Assembly: GCA_043228905.1 (NCBI GenBank) | Contig: JBHGNT010000020.1 | Location: 1,240,001 to 1,304,000 of the forward strand | DNA length: 64,000 bases | Source: Azolla caroliniana | Lineage: Eukaryota > Polypodiophyta | Direction of reading: 5' to 3' | Part shown: one piece after another, positions 24,907 to 34,440 of the stretch | Layout: the number at the start of each line of letters is the position of its first letter | Numbering within the stretch: position 1 is the stretch's first letter | Translations under genes and position numbers: made by a program | Notes under the pieces: model-generated | What the model saw: only the letters and a program-made list of their open reading frames with translations | Database searches by the model: none | Told to the model about the DNA's origin: nothing

Positions 24907-27696
24907 TGTCTTCGAAGAAAATTGAGCACCAAGAATCCAGGTAAGCACCTAATAGTCCGAACATTTTTTTAAATATGTTTTAGCACTTAAGAACTTGATA
25001 TGCCATATCGAGTTCTTGTATAAAACACAAACTTTATACAGGAATTCGATATAGCGTATCGAGTTCATGTTTAAAGTTTGTGTTTTATATAGGAACTCGA
25101 TACGTCGTATCGAGTTCCTGTTTAAAGTTTGTCTTTTATACAAGAACTCGGTATGCCGTATCGAGTTCTTGTTTAAAGTTTGTGTTTCATACAAGAACTC
25201 AATACGACATATCGAGTTCCTTTTTAAAGTTTGTGTTTCATACAAGCACTCGATACGCCGTATCGAGTTCTTGTTTAAATTTTGTGTTTTATACAGTAAC
25301 TCGATACGCCGTATCCAGTTCCTATGTAAAGTATGTGTTTTATACATGAACTCGATACCCTGTATTGAGTTCCTGTGTAAAGTATGTGTTTTATACATGA
25401 ACTCGATACCTTGTATCGAGTTCTTGTTTAAATTTGGTGATTTATACATGGACTCGATACGCCGTATCGAGTTACTGTATAAAACACAAAATTTAAACAG
25501 GAATATTATGTCTTTGGGGGAACAATTTGGTATATGTGTGAAAAGATACCAAATTTATGTCCAATTAAGACTTTTTTAATGACAATTGCTACATTTTGTA
25601 ACATTTAGCGGCCTTACTTAAAAAGGTTTTATGACCTATAATAGCTTAAAATAATAGAAAATAACCCACGAATTACCTTTATGATACCAAATTTAAGTCT
25701 GTCGTATTAAAATTCTCAACAATGTGTATATGGAATCAATATAAGCCACACCTACCCTTCAATATGATACATATCCTTGTATAATTATTAAGATATATAA
25801 TTTTCGAAGTTGAATAGCCCTTACTAGATTTAAAATCCGAATAAAGGTCTATCATGTTCACTCAAAGTATGATTGATATTTAGAGTTTAGCAGAAATCGC
25901 CTGCAAGTTTTTGTCTTAATCTACTTAGGTATATTTTAATATACAACCTTAATCTAGGCAACCACCTAACTTATATTTTCGCACGTCCTTTCTTAAAGAG
26001 GTCGTTTGAGAACTAGTCGGACCGACCTGTGAAGAAAATAAAGCTTCAGATTCAGGGCTCTCCAATTGAGACCCAGAAACTAATAGCTCCTCAAAACATG
26101 AAGAGAGGAAAAAAGCTTCTCTTCAATGAGGAAACAAAATCTCAACCATCCGATGATGTTAGCCAAAAGAAAATGTTAGCAGCTACTGGTGGTGAGGACC
26201 TTCCTGACCATGATCTAATGGACAAGGAATGGTGTATGCAATACGTCGACTCCAAGAAAAAAGTCGTGCTTTATACAACAAAGAAGAAGGGCGACGGTCA
26301 GCTTGAAAATGACACCGCATTTATGTATGGTCGTATTCTACAATTTGACTAGGAAGATTCAGATTCAGCCAACATTCTTGTAATGATAGAGTGCTCGAAG
26401 GGGGTACATAAAGTGTACCTTTCTGAAGATCTTGTGGCCCAGAATCTTTTAAAAAAGATCTACAAAGCTCAGAAAAGCTTATTGTCTCCTTGAGGCCTTA
26501 TATACAAGGCCATGTAACTCTAAGGGAGCCCTTTCCCTCCCTAGTGAAGGCCCTGAAAAGGGCATCTAAAGTGCAATCAAGACCAGCAAAAAAGAAGACC
26601 ACTAAAATGTCGGACTCCGACTCATCAAGCTCAAACGAAGATGAGGACACTAGGTGGACGCCAGGAGCTGAGCTGGCATCGGGTGTGTTGTGATCCGAGC
26701 AGAATAAGATACGGAGAGAGTTAACGCAGCGTAAACTGGTGAGAAAAGGGCAACTGTTTAATTTTCCTATAACACACATCCATCGGCCCCTTTTAGATGA
26801 AAAAACAAGACGAAGACCACTTGAGATCAGAGAGCCACACCGAATGCATGTTCAAAATCTCAAGAAAAAAATGAAAATTAATCCACATGCTACCATTGTG
26901 CCTTTTATTGTTATAGTGGATCCCGAAGAATGTGAAACCATTGAAGAATTCGACATAAGAAAGCATGATCAATACAATTACTTTGTAATTGGTGGATCGC
27001 ATTCGGCGGAGGCACGTCGGCAACTTGTGAGAGAACATCCAATGACTTTCTTCTTCAAGTATGCCGACAACTGAAGAGGCAAAGCTATTGCCATGTGACC
27101 ACAATAACGATAATGACTGTAGGCAGAAAATGTCATCGATTGAGCGTATAAGGTTCTTCCACCACGAGTACTTGGACGTCAAACAAAAGTTTGGTGTGAA
27201 GCTACATCCAAGCCTACGACGTCAATGCTTGCATGAAGTCGGCATTGTGGTGGATGATAATGTTAAGTCAGATGGTCTTTGGAAATATGAGTCCTAGTTT
27301 CAACTTGCCTTTAGAGATGGAGAAGTATGGGACCTACAAGATCAAATCTTCCTAATGTGGGAGAATAAGGAGGTCAAGGGTCAACGACAAAAGAAATGTA
27401 AGGTAAATCCTCAACTAGAATTAAAGTCACAAGCAGCCAAGAAAATTGATTTGACAATTGAAGAAACGGCTGACGACATGAAGCTGTGTCTGTGGAGAGT
27501 GATGCAAGGTATTAAGGACGAGCAACTTCTTGTGTCTGTTTTGTCAAGCCTTGAAGAAATGGTCACTGAGTTCAATAAGTAAGTCTTTCAAATAGTGATA
27601 TTAAATTCAATATGGTGCAATTGAAAGTTCTAATCTCGCTTTCTCATTTCACAGTCATAAGGTGTACATGAAGATTCAAGAAATTATGATGACATG
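24907..27696 (+). pseudogene. Gene with ParB/sulfiredoxin-like domain, decayed
   Basis: A candidate first exon starts at ATG 24,907 and ends CCAG|GTAAGC at 24,941. Coding resumes near 26,029. Same-family segments follow to 27,696: Lys-rich N-terminus; KGVHKVYLSEDLVAQNLL (26,400-26,450); a Ser/Glu acidic linker; then the ParB-like part with REPHRMHVQNLKKKMKINPH, PFIVIVDP and YFVIGGSHSAEARRQL (26,830-27,030), where GGxHxxEA is the typical ParB-type motif. A C-terminal part includes LRRQCLHEVGIV and an intron 27,581-27,656 with good donor and acceptor. Interruptions are TAG 26,350, a stop cluster near 26,490-26,515 (perhaps an intron), TGA 26,692, a frameshift near 27,065 and TAG 27,295. Its function is unknown. 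ParB-like folds bind DNA or hydrolyse nucleotides in other contexts. Confidence 0.6.
24991..25474. repeat. 51-bp minisatellite of 25-bp palindromes, ten copies
   Basis: A 25-bp imperfect palindrome of the type GAACTCGATAC-n-GTATCGAGTTC starts at 24,991, 25,042, 25,093, 25,144, 25,195, 25,246, 25,297, 25,348, 25,399 and 25,450, an exact 51-bp period. The 26-bp spacers contain AAAGTTTGTGTTTTATAC in the inner copies. The spacer after the first palindrome and the sequence after the last are in inverted orientation (TATAAAACACAAA). Since 51 is a multiple of 3, both strands carry a repetitive ORF, which is not evidence of coding. It lies in the likely first intron of the ParB-like gene. Confidence 0.95.
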
Positions 27697-27699
27697 GGC

Positions 27700-28374
27700 C
27701 GAGCGCGATCGGCATGAGCGGAGAGTCGTGTCTAGGAAAACGGAGGAGGTGCGTGGAGAACGGAGGGCTACGCACCGGGAAGAGAAAACGCGGTGTCCCG
27801 AAGGACATGCGAGGCCAATCGGGCCAAGAGGGCGCGGGTCGAGGCGAAGTGGTAACGAGAGCCACGAAGGACGGGGTGATGGCACGCTCTACCGCGAGAG
27901 AGCACGGCGAACAAGGGGAAAGCGAAAGGCGCGTGATGGGGTTATCGAAGGACCGAAGCACGAGCACGCATTCGGAGGAGAGCATCGACATACGGGGAAA
28001 GCCTACGGAAGGCAAGCGCGGAGCGGAGAGAGTCGGCACGCCGAGGTGTGCGGCACGCAAAGGGCAGAATCCGTCATGCGACCGAGAGTGCATCCGGAGG
28101 ATATACGAGGCGGACAAAGGAAGAGCAACCGGGTTGGTGACGGCATTCGGGAGGACCGAACGGGGAGGAAAGCACGGGCATCGGATACGGCGGGTCGGAT
28201 GTAGCCGGTGGTTCAAGGACCCACGGTGGACGTGGCGGATCGGGTGGAGGCAACGACTCGGCGAACATCGTCGAGTGTGGCGGATCGGATGGCGCCGACG
28301 GTTCGAGACCATTCGGCGAGGATGGTGGACTGGAAGGCGGCGGCGGTTCGTGTGGACGGGGTGGTCTTCCTTGA
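27700..28374. other. GC-rich segment of unknown origin
   Basis: A visibly GC-rich block has sharp edges against the AT-rich ParB-like exon on the left and a copia RT fragment on the right. It carries long overlapping ORFs in several frames (251 codons on plus from 27,714; 222 on minus from 28,312), which is common in stop-poor GC-rich DNA. On the minus strand it gives Pro/Ser-rich sequence fused to the copia frame. No domain is recognised. It could be a captured gene piece or Gag spacer. Confidence 0.4.
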
Positions 28375-29291
28375 AGGTGCTCCTTCCCTTTCTTCACAAA
28401 TCCCTTCGTTTGCTGCATGTAGATCTCCTCTTCGAGGTCACCGTGGAGGAACGTCGTCTTCACGTCTAACTGCTCTACCTCGAGGTCCATGCTTGCCGCT
28501 ATGCTCAGCACCGTCCAGATGGAAGTCATCTTTACTACCGGGGCAAATATCTCGTCGAAGTCCACACCCTTCTTCTGTTGGAACCCCTTCACCACGATGT
28601 CGCGTTGTTACGCACGTATGTGTGGAAAGGGGCGGGACCACAGGGGGTCTTGGACCGAGGAGCGAGAGAGAGAGACAGAGAGAGAGAAAGATTCACCGAC
28701 ACGTAGAAGCAAGAAAGGGAGATATAGAAAGTGACACTTAATTATAATGATAGAGATTACAAACTCCGACAGTTACAACCGACAAAGCGGCGACGGGCCC
28801 AACACGGGGACCCTACTCACGCACACTGACGACAGTCACCGACTCAAAGAAACAAAAGGGGGAAGGGGAGCGACTCTGCTGGAAGCACACAGGCTATCCA
28901 CGAAGCAGAGGCAGCGACCTCCCGACACCCGCAGAGAGTGACGATTCAAGTCGAAGAGAGAGAGCTCCGCCTTCCGTTCTGCAGCAACCTCCTTCCTCCT
29001 CCTCGCGCGCGATATCTCGTTTTCTCTTCTCCTCTTCCCTTTATTCCCTGTCCCCCTCTGGGATACGCACAATCCCCCTCTAATAAATGCGTGTGGCTTA
29101 GTAGTCACATCCACCGGTTCGTGTACAAAGTATCCAGTCACACGTCCATCCATGTAGGGGCCGGTTTACGCACTTTCTCTCCGATTCCGCCTATGGCCGG
29201 TTTTCTTCACGACAACGATCCTGGCTTTGTACCTTGGAGTCGGCATCTCCCTATTTCAACTTGTACACCCACTTGTTTCGGAGTGCCCTCT
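28375..29291 (-). pseudogene. Ty1/copia reverse transcriptase relic split by a solo LTR
   Basis: Read on the minus strand, 29,291-29,219 encodes RALRNKWVYKLK (then a stop) and continues across the inserted LTR into VKGFQQKKGVDFDEIFAPVV, MDLEVEQLDVKTTFLHG and EEIYMQQTKGF (28,597-28,375). This is the copia RT N-terminal half and is very close to residues of the intact element at 43.9-47.9 kb. The catalytic YVDD part is absent. The frame ends abruptly against the GC-rich block. Confidence 0.82.
28598..29214 (-). mobile_element. Solo LTR of gypsy family A, 4-bp target duplication
   Basis: This 617-bp sequence has TGTCGTGAAG...CGACA-type ends as in the LTRs at 1323-2041 and 63,211-63,890. It is flanked by ACGA on both sides (28,594-28,597 and 29,215-29,218). 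It sits inside a copia RT frame that continues on either side, so insertion and later LTR-LTR loss of the internal part are directly visible. Confidence 0.85.
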
Positions 29292-29625
29292 TGTTGGGAG
29301 ACAGGTCCCTCCGGATGGGAAGGGAGACAGGTCCCTAAACCGGATGAGGAGTACCCGGCTACGGAGAGCCAGATGGTGCAGACCCGGTGAGAACCGGATG
29401 AGGAGTACCCGGCTACGGAGAGCCGGATGGTGCAGATCCGGTGAGAACCGGATGAGGAGTACCCGGCTACGGAGAGCCGGATGGTGCAGACCCGGTGAGA
29501 ACCGGATTAGGAGTACCCGGCTACGGAGAGCCGGATGGTGCAGACCCGGTGAGAACCGGATGAGGAGTACCCGGCTACGGAGAGCTTGATGGTGCAGACC
29601 CGTGGTTGTTTGTTTAGGGTGTATG
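29292..29625 (+). mobile_element. Copia-type LTR fragment with 54-bp minisatellite
   Basis: TGTTGGGAGACAGGTCCC followed by CGGATGGGA resembles the start of the 611-bp copia LTR (TGTCGGGATTACGGTCCC..CGGATGGGA). From 29,339 a 54-bp unit containing ACCGGATGAGGAGTACCCGG repeats at 29,339, 29,393, 29,447, 29,501 and 29,555. The remainder of an LTR is not seen before the tRNA-like array begins. Confidence 0.65.
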
Positions 29626-30130
29626 GCTATTAACCATAAGGTTATTGGTTCACGATGGTTACCCGAATCAATGAAGTAAATTACATTACATTGCTTCAAT
29701 AGCTCAATCGGTTAGAGCGTACGGCTTAGTTGAGGTTCAAGCCTAGTCTTGTGAAGATGATCATATTGTTGAGGATCCTATAAACTAATGATTTCATCGA
29801 ATTTGGTGGTTCAATCACAACGTGGAGTGGTGATAGATGATACCAATATTGGTCATGATATATTTTATTAGTTTGATTACATCTGTAGATTGAAAATGAG
29901 AATATATAGTTGAGGTTCAAATGCACTACTGTGAAGATGATAATCTTGTTTAGGATCCTATAAAATTTTGATGTCAACGAAATTCAAGGTTTTCCAATTC
30001 CAATTACATGTCCCCTTCATGAATACTTAAATTGGTTTGACCGAATTGTAGTTAACAATAAGGTGAATGATGCAAGATGCTTATCAGTATCAATAAAGTG
30101 TGTTTTTTTTTGTTCAATTTATGTTATGTT

Positions 30131-30204
30131 GCTTCAGTAGCTCAGTTGGTTAGATCGTATGGTTGTTAACCATAAGGTCGGTGGTTCAAGCTCACCTTGG
30201 AGCG
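30131..30204 (+). tRNA. trnN-GUU: tRNA-Asn(GTT)-like, one D-stem mismatch
   Basis: The 74-nt cloverleaf has acceptor GCTTCAG/TTGGAGC (two G-U pairs), D stem GCTC/GATC (one mismatch), anticodon stem TATGG/CCATA with loop TTGTTAA (anticodon GTT), and T stem GGTGG/TCACC. A and B boxes are present. No T-run terminator is evident close downstream. It is likely a repeat-embedded pseudogene or marginal gene. Confidence 0.6.
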
Positions 30205-31676
30205 GCCATTACTTGTTAACCATGAGGTGCATGGTCAAAGGTGGTTACAAATATCAATCATGTAAACTATCGTTACATTCTTTTGTTTTTAATACTCAAT
30301 TGTTTAGAGCATATGGACCTTAAACATAAGGTCGTTGGTAGAGCGTAGAGCCCTTAACAATAAGGTTTCTTGTCTATGATGGTTACTAGTATTAATCAAG
30401 TAAATTATTCTTACATTGGTTCAGTAGCTCAGTTGATTTGCGGGTAAGGTTGTTAACCATAACATCGGTGGTTCAAGCCCACATTTGACTGGATATGAAA
30501 ATCACTGAATTTGGTTGTATGACCTTAACCATAATGTTGGTGGTTTGTTAGGGCGTATGGCCCTTAACCATAAGGTTATTGGTCCAAGGTGATTATGAAT
30601 ATCAATCAACGAAATTACCATTTCACTGCTTTAGTAGCTCAGTTGTTAGAGTGCATGGCTTAGTTGAGGTTCAAGCCCACTCTTGTGAAGATGATAATAT
30701 TGTTTAGGATCCTATAAACTAATGATGTCATCAAAGTTCAAGGTTCAACAATTAGAAGTAGGGTTCCCTTTCCTGAATAGTTCAATTGGTTTGATCATAA
30801 GGTTGTTTAGCACAAGCTCAATGGCTCAATTGGTTACCAATATCAATCACATTAGTTAGAGTGTCACATTTCTTCAGTAGCTCAGTTGGTTAGAGTGTAC
30901 AGTTGTTAACCATAAGCTTGGTGGTTCAAGCCTACCTTTGAGCGGACATGAAAATCCCCGATTTTGGTTGTAGGACCTTAACCATAATGTTGTTGGTTTA
31001 GTTAGAGCGTATGACCCTTAACCATAAGGTTATTGGTCTAAGGTGGTTATCAATATCAATCAAGTAAATTACAATTACATTGCTTCACAGTTGATAGAGT
31101 GCATGGCTCAGTTGAGGTTCAAGCCCATTCTTGTGAAGATGATCATATTGTTTAGGATCCTATAAATGAATGATGTCATCGAAGTTCAAGGTTCAACAAT
31201 TAGAAGTAGGCTTCCCTTTCTTGAATAGTTCAATTGGTTTGATCATACGGTTATTTAGGCCCAAGCTCAATGGCTCAATTGGTTATCAATATTAATTACA
31301 TTAGTTAGAGTGTCACATTTCTTTAGTAGCTCAGTTGGAGTGTATGGTTGTTAACAATAAGCTTGGTGGTACAAGTGCAACATGTAGTGGTGAAAAAAAA
31401 TCACCAATATTGGTCATGATATATTTTATTAGTTTGATTACATCTATAGCTTGAAATTGAGAATATATAGTTGAGGTTTAAGCGCACTAGTGTGAAGATG
31501 ATCATCTTGTCTAGGATCCTATAAAATTTTGATGTCAACTACGTTCAAGGATTACGAATTACAATTAATCCCCTTCTTGAATAGTTAAATTGGTTTGACC
31601 GAATATCCGTTAACCATAAGGTGAATGGTGCAAGATTCTTATTAGTATTTATGTTTGGTTCAATTTATGTTATGTT

Positions 31677-31751
31677 GCTTCAATAGCTCAGTTGGTTAGA
31701 GCATATGGTTGTTAACCATAAGGCCACTGGTTCAAGCCCACACCTTAGAGC
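31677..31751 (+). tRNA. tRNA-Asn(GTT)-like, degenerate T arm
   Basis: Acceptor 5' strand GCTTCAA, D arm and the GTT anticodon arm are intact. The T stem reads ACTGG/CCACA, followed by an altered acceptor 3' strand (CCTTAGAGCGG). Probably a pseudogene within the array. Confidence 0.45.
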
Positions 31752-32809
31752 GGTCATTAGTTGTTGACCGTACCGTCAATTGTCACAGGTAGGTTCATGT
31801 ACCAATCAAGTAAACTACCATTACATTTCTTCAATAGCTCAATTGGTTAGAGCATATGGACCTTAAACATAACGTCCGTGGTTGGTTAGAGCATATGGCC
31901 CTTAACCATAAGGTCTCTGGTCTAAGCTGGTTATTAGTATTAATCAAGGAAATTATTGTTACATTGGTTCAGTAACTCAGTTGGTTGGGTGGTTCAAGCG
32001 TTCCTTTGAACGGACATGAAAATCACCGATTTTGGTTGTATGACCTAAACCATAAGGTTGGTAGTTTGGGTAGAGCATATGGCCCTTAACCATAAGGCTA
32101 TTTGTGCAAGGTGGTTACCTGTATCAATCGAGGAAATGATCATTACATGCTTTCAGAGGCTCAGTTGAGGTTCAAGGCCACTCTTGTCAAGATGATCATA
32201 TTGTCTAGGATCCTATTAACTAATGATGTTATTCGTCCAAGGTGGTTACCCATATCAATCAAGTAAATTACCATTACGTGCCTTCAATAGCTCAGTTGGG
32301 TAGAGCATATGGCTCAGTTGATGTTCAAACCCACTCTTGTGAAGATGATCATATTCTTTAGGATCCTATTAACTAATGATGTCATCGAAGTTCAAGGTTT
32401 AACAATTAGAAGTAGGGTTCCCATTCTTGAATAACTCAATTGGTTTGATTAGATGGTTGATTAGGACAAGGTCAATGGTTGAATTGGTTACCAATATCAA
32501 TCACGTTAGTTAGAGTGTCACATTTCTTTAGTAGCTCAGTTGGTTAGAGTGTATGGTTGGTTGGTAGTTCAAGCTTGGACTAATTTTCTCAGAATATATT
32601 TTATTAGTTTGACTACATCTATTGATTGAAAATAAGAATATATAGTTGAGGTTCAAGCGCACTACTGTGAAGATGATAATCTTGTTTATGATCCTATAAA
32701 AATTTGATGTCATCTAGTTCAAGGATTACCAATTACAATTACATATGCCCTTCTTGAATAGTTAAATTGGTTGGACCGAATAGTCGTTAACCATAAGGTG
32801 AATACAAAA

Positions 32810-33248
32810 GGACCTTTTTTTTATGCACGGTGCCGTAACTAACTACCCTGCTATTTGGTATCCCCACCTGTCAACCACTTTTGCGGCGGCGAAGTATAAA
32901 TGGGTTATTGTATTTCTTTATTTTCCTGGTTCTTTTACTTAGTGTAGTAATTCCCCAAGGTGTTGATGGGTTTTTCCTACCAATCGATGATCCACAGGGT
33001 TCATAGTTGCACCTCGCACCGTTCAACGTCTACTGATAAGCTTTTCTTGGGTGGATCAGGTATTCCCTCAGCCTAGAAAGCGATGGTTTGCCTGCCCCTA
33101 CCCATGCCTCTACTTGGGGAGTGCTTTCTCCTCCTCAGACAGAACCCTTCGATCGCGTGATCAATAACTTTTTTATATTGAAATCTTTTTAGGTACTTGA
33201 TTTTTCAATTTATCCGTAGTATCTCCCTTGCCATTCCTGTATGGTCTA
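32810..33248. mobile_element. Unrelated insertion inside the tRNA-Asn array
   Basis: The array unit reads normally up to TAACCATAAGGTGAATA (about 32,804) and resumes with AAGATGCTTATCAGTATCAA at about 33,249. The 440 bp between start with a T-run (CCTTTTTTTTATGC) and share nothing visible with the array. A T-run at one end fits a reverse-oriented poly(A) retroposon. No clean target duplication was found and no domain is visible. Confidence 0.45.
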
Positions 33249-33304
33249 AGATGCTTATCAGTATCAATAATGTGTGTTTTGTTTGGTTCAATTTATGTTA
33301 TGTT

Positions 33305-33378
33305 GCTTCAATAGCTCAGTTGGTTAGAGCGTATGGTTGTTAACCATAAGGTCGGTGGTTCAAGCCCACCTTGGAGCG
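33305..33378 (+). tRNA. trnN-GUU: tRNA-Asn(GTT), complete cloverleaf
   Basis: The 74-nt sequence folds without mismatches: acceptor GCTTCAA/TTGGAGC (one G-U), D stem GCTC/GAGC, anticodon stem TATGG/CCATA with loop TTGTTAA (anticodon GTT), variable AGGTC, T stem GGTGG/CCACC and discriminator G. The A box (TAGCTCAGTTGG) and B box (GGTTCAAGCCC) are canonical. It is embedded in an array of its own decayed relatives and lacks an obvious downstream T-run. It could be a working gene or the freshest copy of a tRNA-derived repeat. Confidence 0.72.
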
Positions 33379-33875
33379 GTCATTAGTTGTTAAGCATAAG
33401 GTCAATGGTCGAAGGTGGTGCTATTCCTTAGCAATAGCTCAATTGGTTAGAGCATATGGACCTTAAACATAAGGTCGGTGGTTGTTTAGAGGGTATGGTC
33501 CTTAACCATACAGTCTTTGGTCCAAGGTGATTACTACTATCGATCAAGTGTTACATTGGTTCAGTTGGTTAGAGCATATTGTTGTTAACCATAACGTCAG
33601 TGGTTCAAGCCCACCTTATTTTCACCGATTTTAATTGTATGACCTTAACCATAAGGTTGGTGGTTTGCTTAGAGCGTATGGACCATAACCATAAGGTTAT
33701 TGGTCCAAGGTGGTTACCATTATCAATCAAGTAAATTACATTACATTGCTTGTGTAGCTCAATTGGTTAGAGCATATGTCTCAATTGAGGTTTAAGCCTA
33801 CTCTTGTGAAGATGATCATAGTATTTAGGATCCTATAAACTAATGATGTCATGGAATTTCACGGTTTAACAATTA

Positions 33876-34440
33876 GTATACGCTTTCTACTCTCTCTATC
33901 TTTCCGGTGTATTCTTTGTTCTTAAGGTTCCATTAAAGCTTCATTCTTTGTTTTATGTTACTACTTCTGTGTAATAATTTTGACATGGTATCAGAGGGCG
34001 AGGGTTGAGAACCTCCACAACCAACAAGCGATTACTGAAGACAAACCCTAACACTCGGTAAAGAGTGAAAGATGGACAGAGGTATGGCAAGTTGTCTTCC
34101 GACAGAGAAGCTTGACAGACACAACTATGCATCATGGTCGTACAATATACACCAGTATCTGCTCGAATATGGATACGGGAGTTATGTTGAGGGTGTGAAT
34201 GAAATAGCGCCGGAGTTCTCGGAATGGGAACCAGGAGCAAGCAGAGTTCTATATTGCCTTGCATCCTCCGTGCACAACCAGATGATCAGCTACATTAGAG
34301 ATGCTAAGACGTCAAAACAGGCTTGGGAAAATTTGAAAAAGATTTTCGCTATTGTTGTGAAATTTCGACAAAGATACGTGAACTTGAGGCAGGACCCCGA
34401 GGCCTCCGACCAGAGGATAACAAATTCGTGCGTTTTGTGA
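33876..34440 (+). pseudogene. Ty1/copia 5' end relic: LTR tail, PBS and gag fragment
   Basis: An LTR tail ends TTTTGACA at 33,985. TGGTATCAGAG at 33,986-33,996 is the copia PBS for initiator tRNA-Met. A Gag frame starts at ATG 34,072 (MDRGMASCLPTEKLDRHNYA) and continues through WSYNIHQYLLEYGY and KTSKQAWENLKKIFA, the standard copia Gag N-terminal domain. The frame stops at 34,440, where a gypsy LTR-like block begins, so the rest was lost. Confidence 0.8.

Larger units (their letters stand above)
29626..33875 (+). repeat. Array of tRNA-Asn(GUU)-derived repeats
   Basis: About 4.2 kb is built from repeated tRNA-Asn pieces (TAGCTCAGTTGGTTAGAGC, TTGTTAACCATAAGGT, GGTGGTTCAAGCCCACC) alternating with conserved linkers (AATATCAATCAAGTAAATTA; GTGAAGATGATCATATTGTT; AGGATCCTATAAACTAATGA). 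At least a dozen head segments are recognisable, for example near 29,692, 30,131, 30,415, 30,630, 30,870, 31,319, 31,677, 31,826, 31,965, 32,281, 32,525, 33,305 and 33,430. All are on the plus strand. Most have lost cloverleaf pairing and only a few are near-intact. There are no convincing protein-coding ORFs. Confidence 0.88.

Noticed and set aside
24991-25474. CRISPR-like array (regularly spaced palindromic repeats)
   Set aside because: Spacers are repeats too, the period is fixed at 51 bp, no cas genes are present, and the context is eukaryotic with introns and LTR elements.
25067-25579. 170-codon and 166-codon ORFs on both strands over the array
   Set aside because: They exist only because the repeat period is a multiple of three and lacks stops. 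There is no independent coding sign.
26739-27074. Bacterial ParB contamination or horizontal transfer
   Set aside because: The gene has an intron with GT-AG borders, a plant-type TATA promoter and a Lys-rich eukaryote-like N-terminus. ParB-fold domains also occur in eukaryotic families.
17955-27297. Reassigned or read-through TAG codon, since several otherwise open genes are broken by single TAGs
   Set aside because: The same relics also contain TGA, TAA and frameshifts, and the intact copia frame and TGS1 use TAG-free coding with TAG as the TGS1 terminator. Ordinary decay explains it.
27644-28312. Minus-strand 222-codon ORF in the GC-rich block
   Set aside because: It overlaps a 251-codon plus-strand ORF. 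Both are likely by-products of GC-rich, stop-poor sequence, and no domain supports either.
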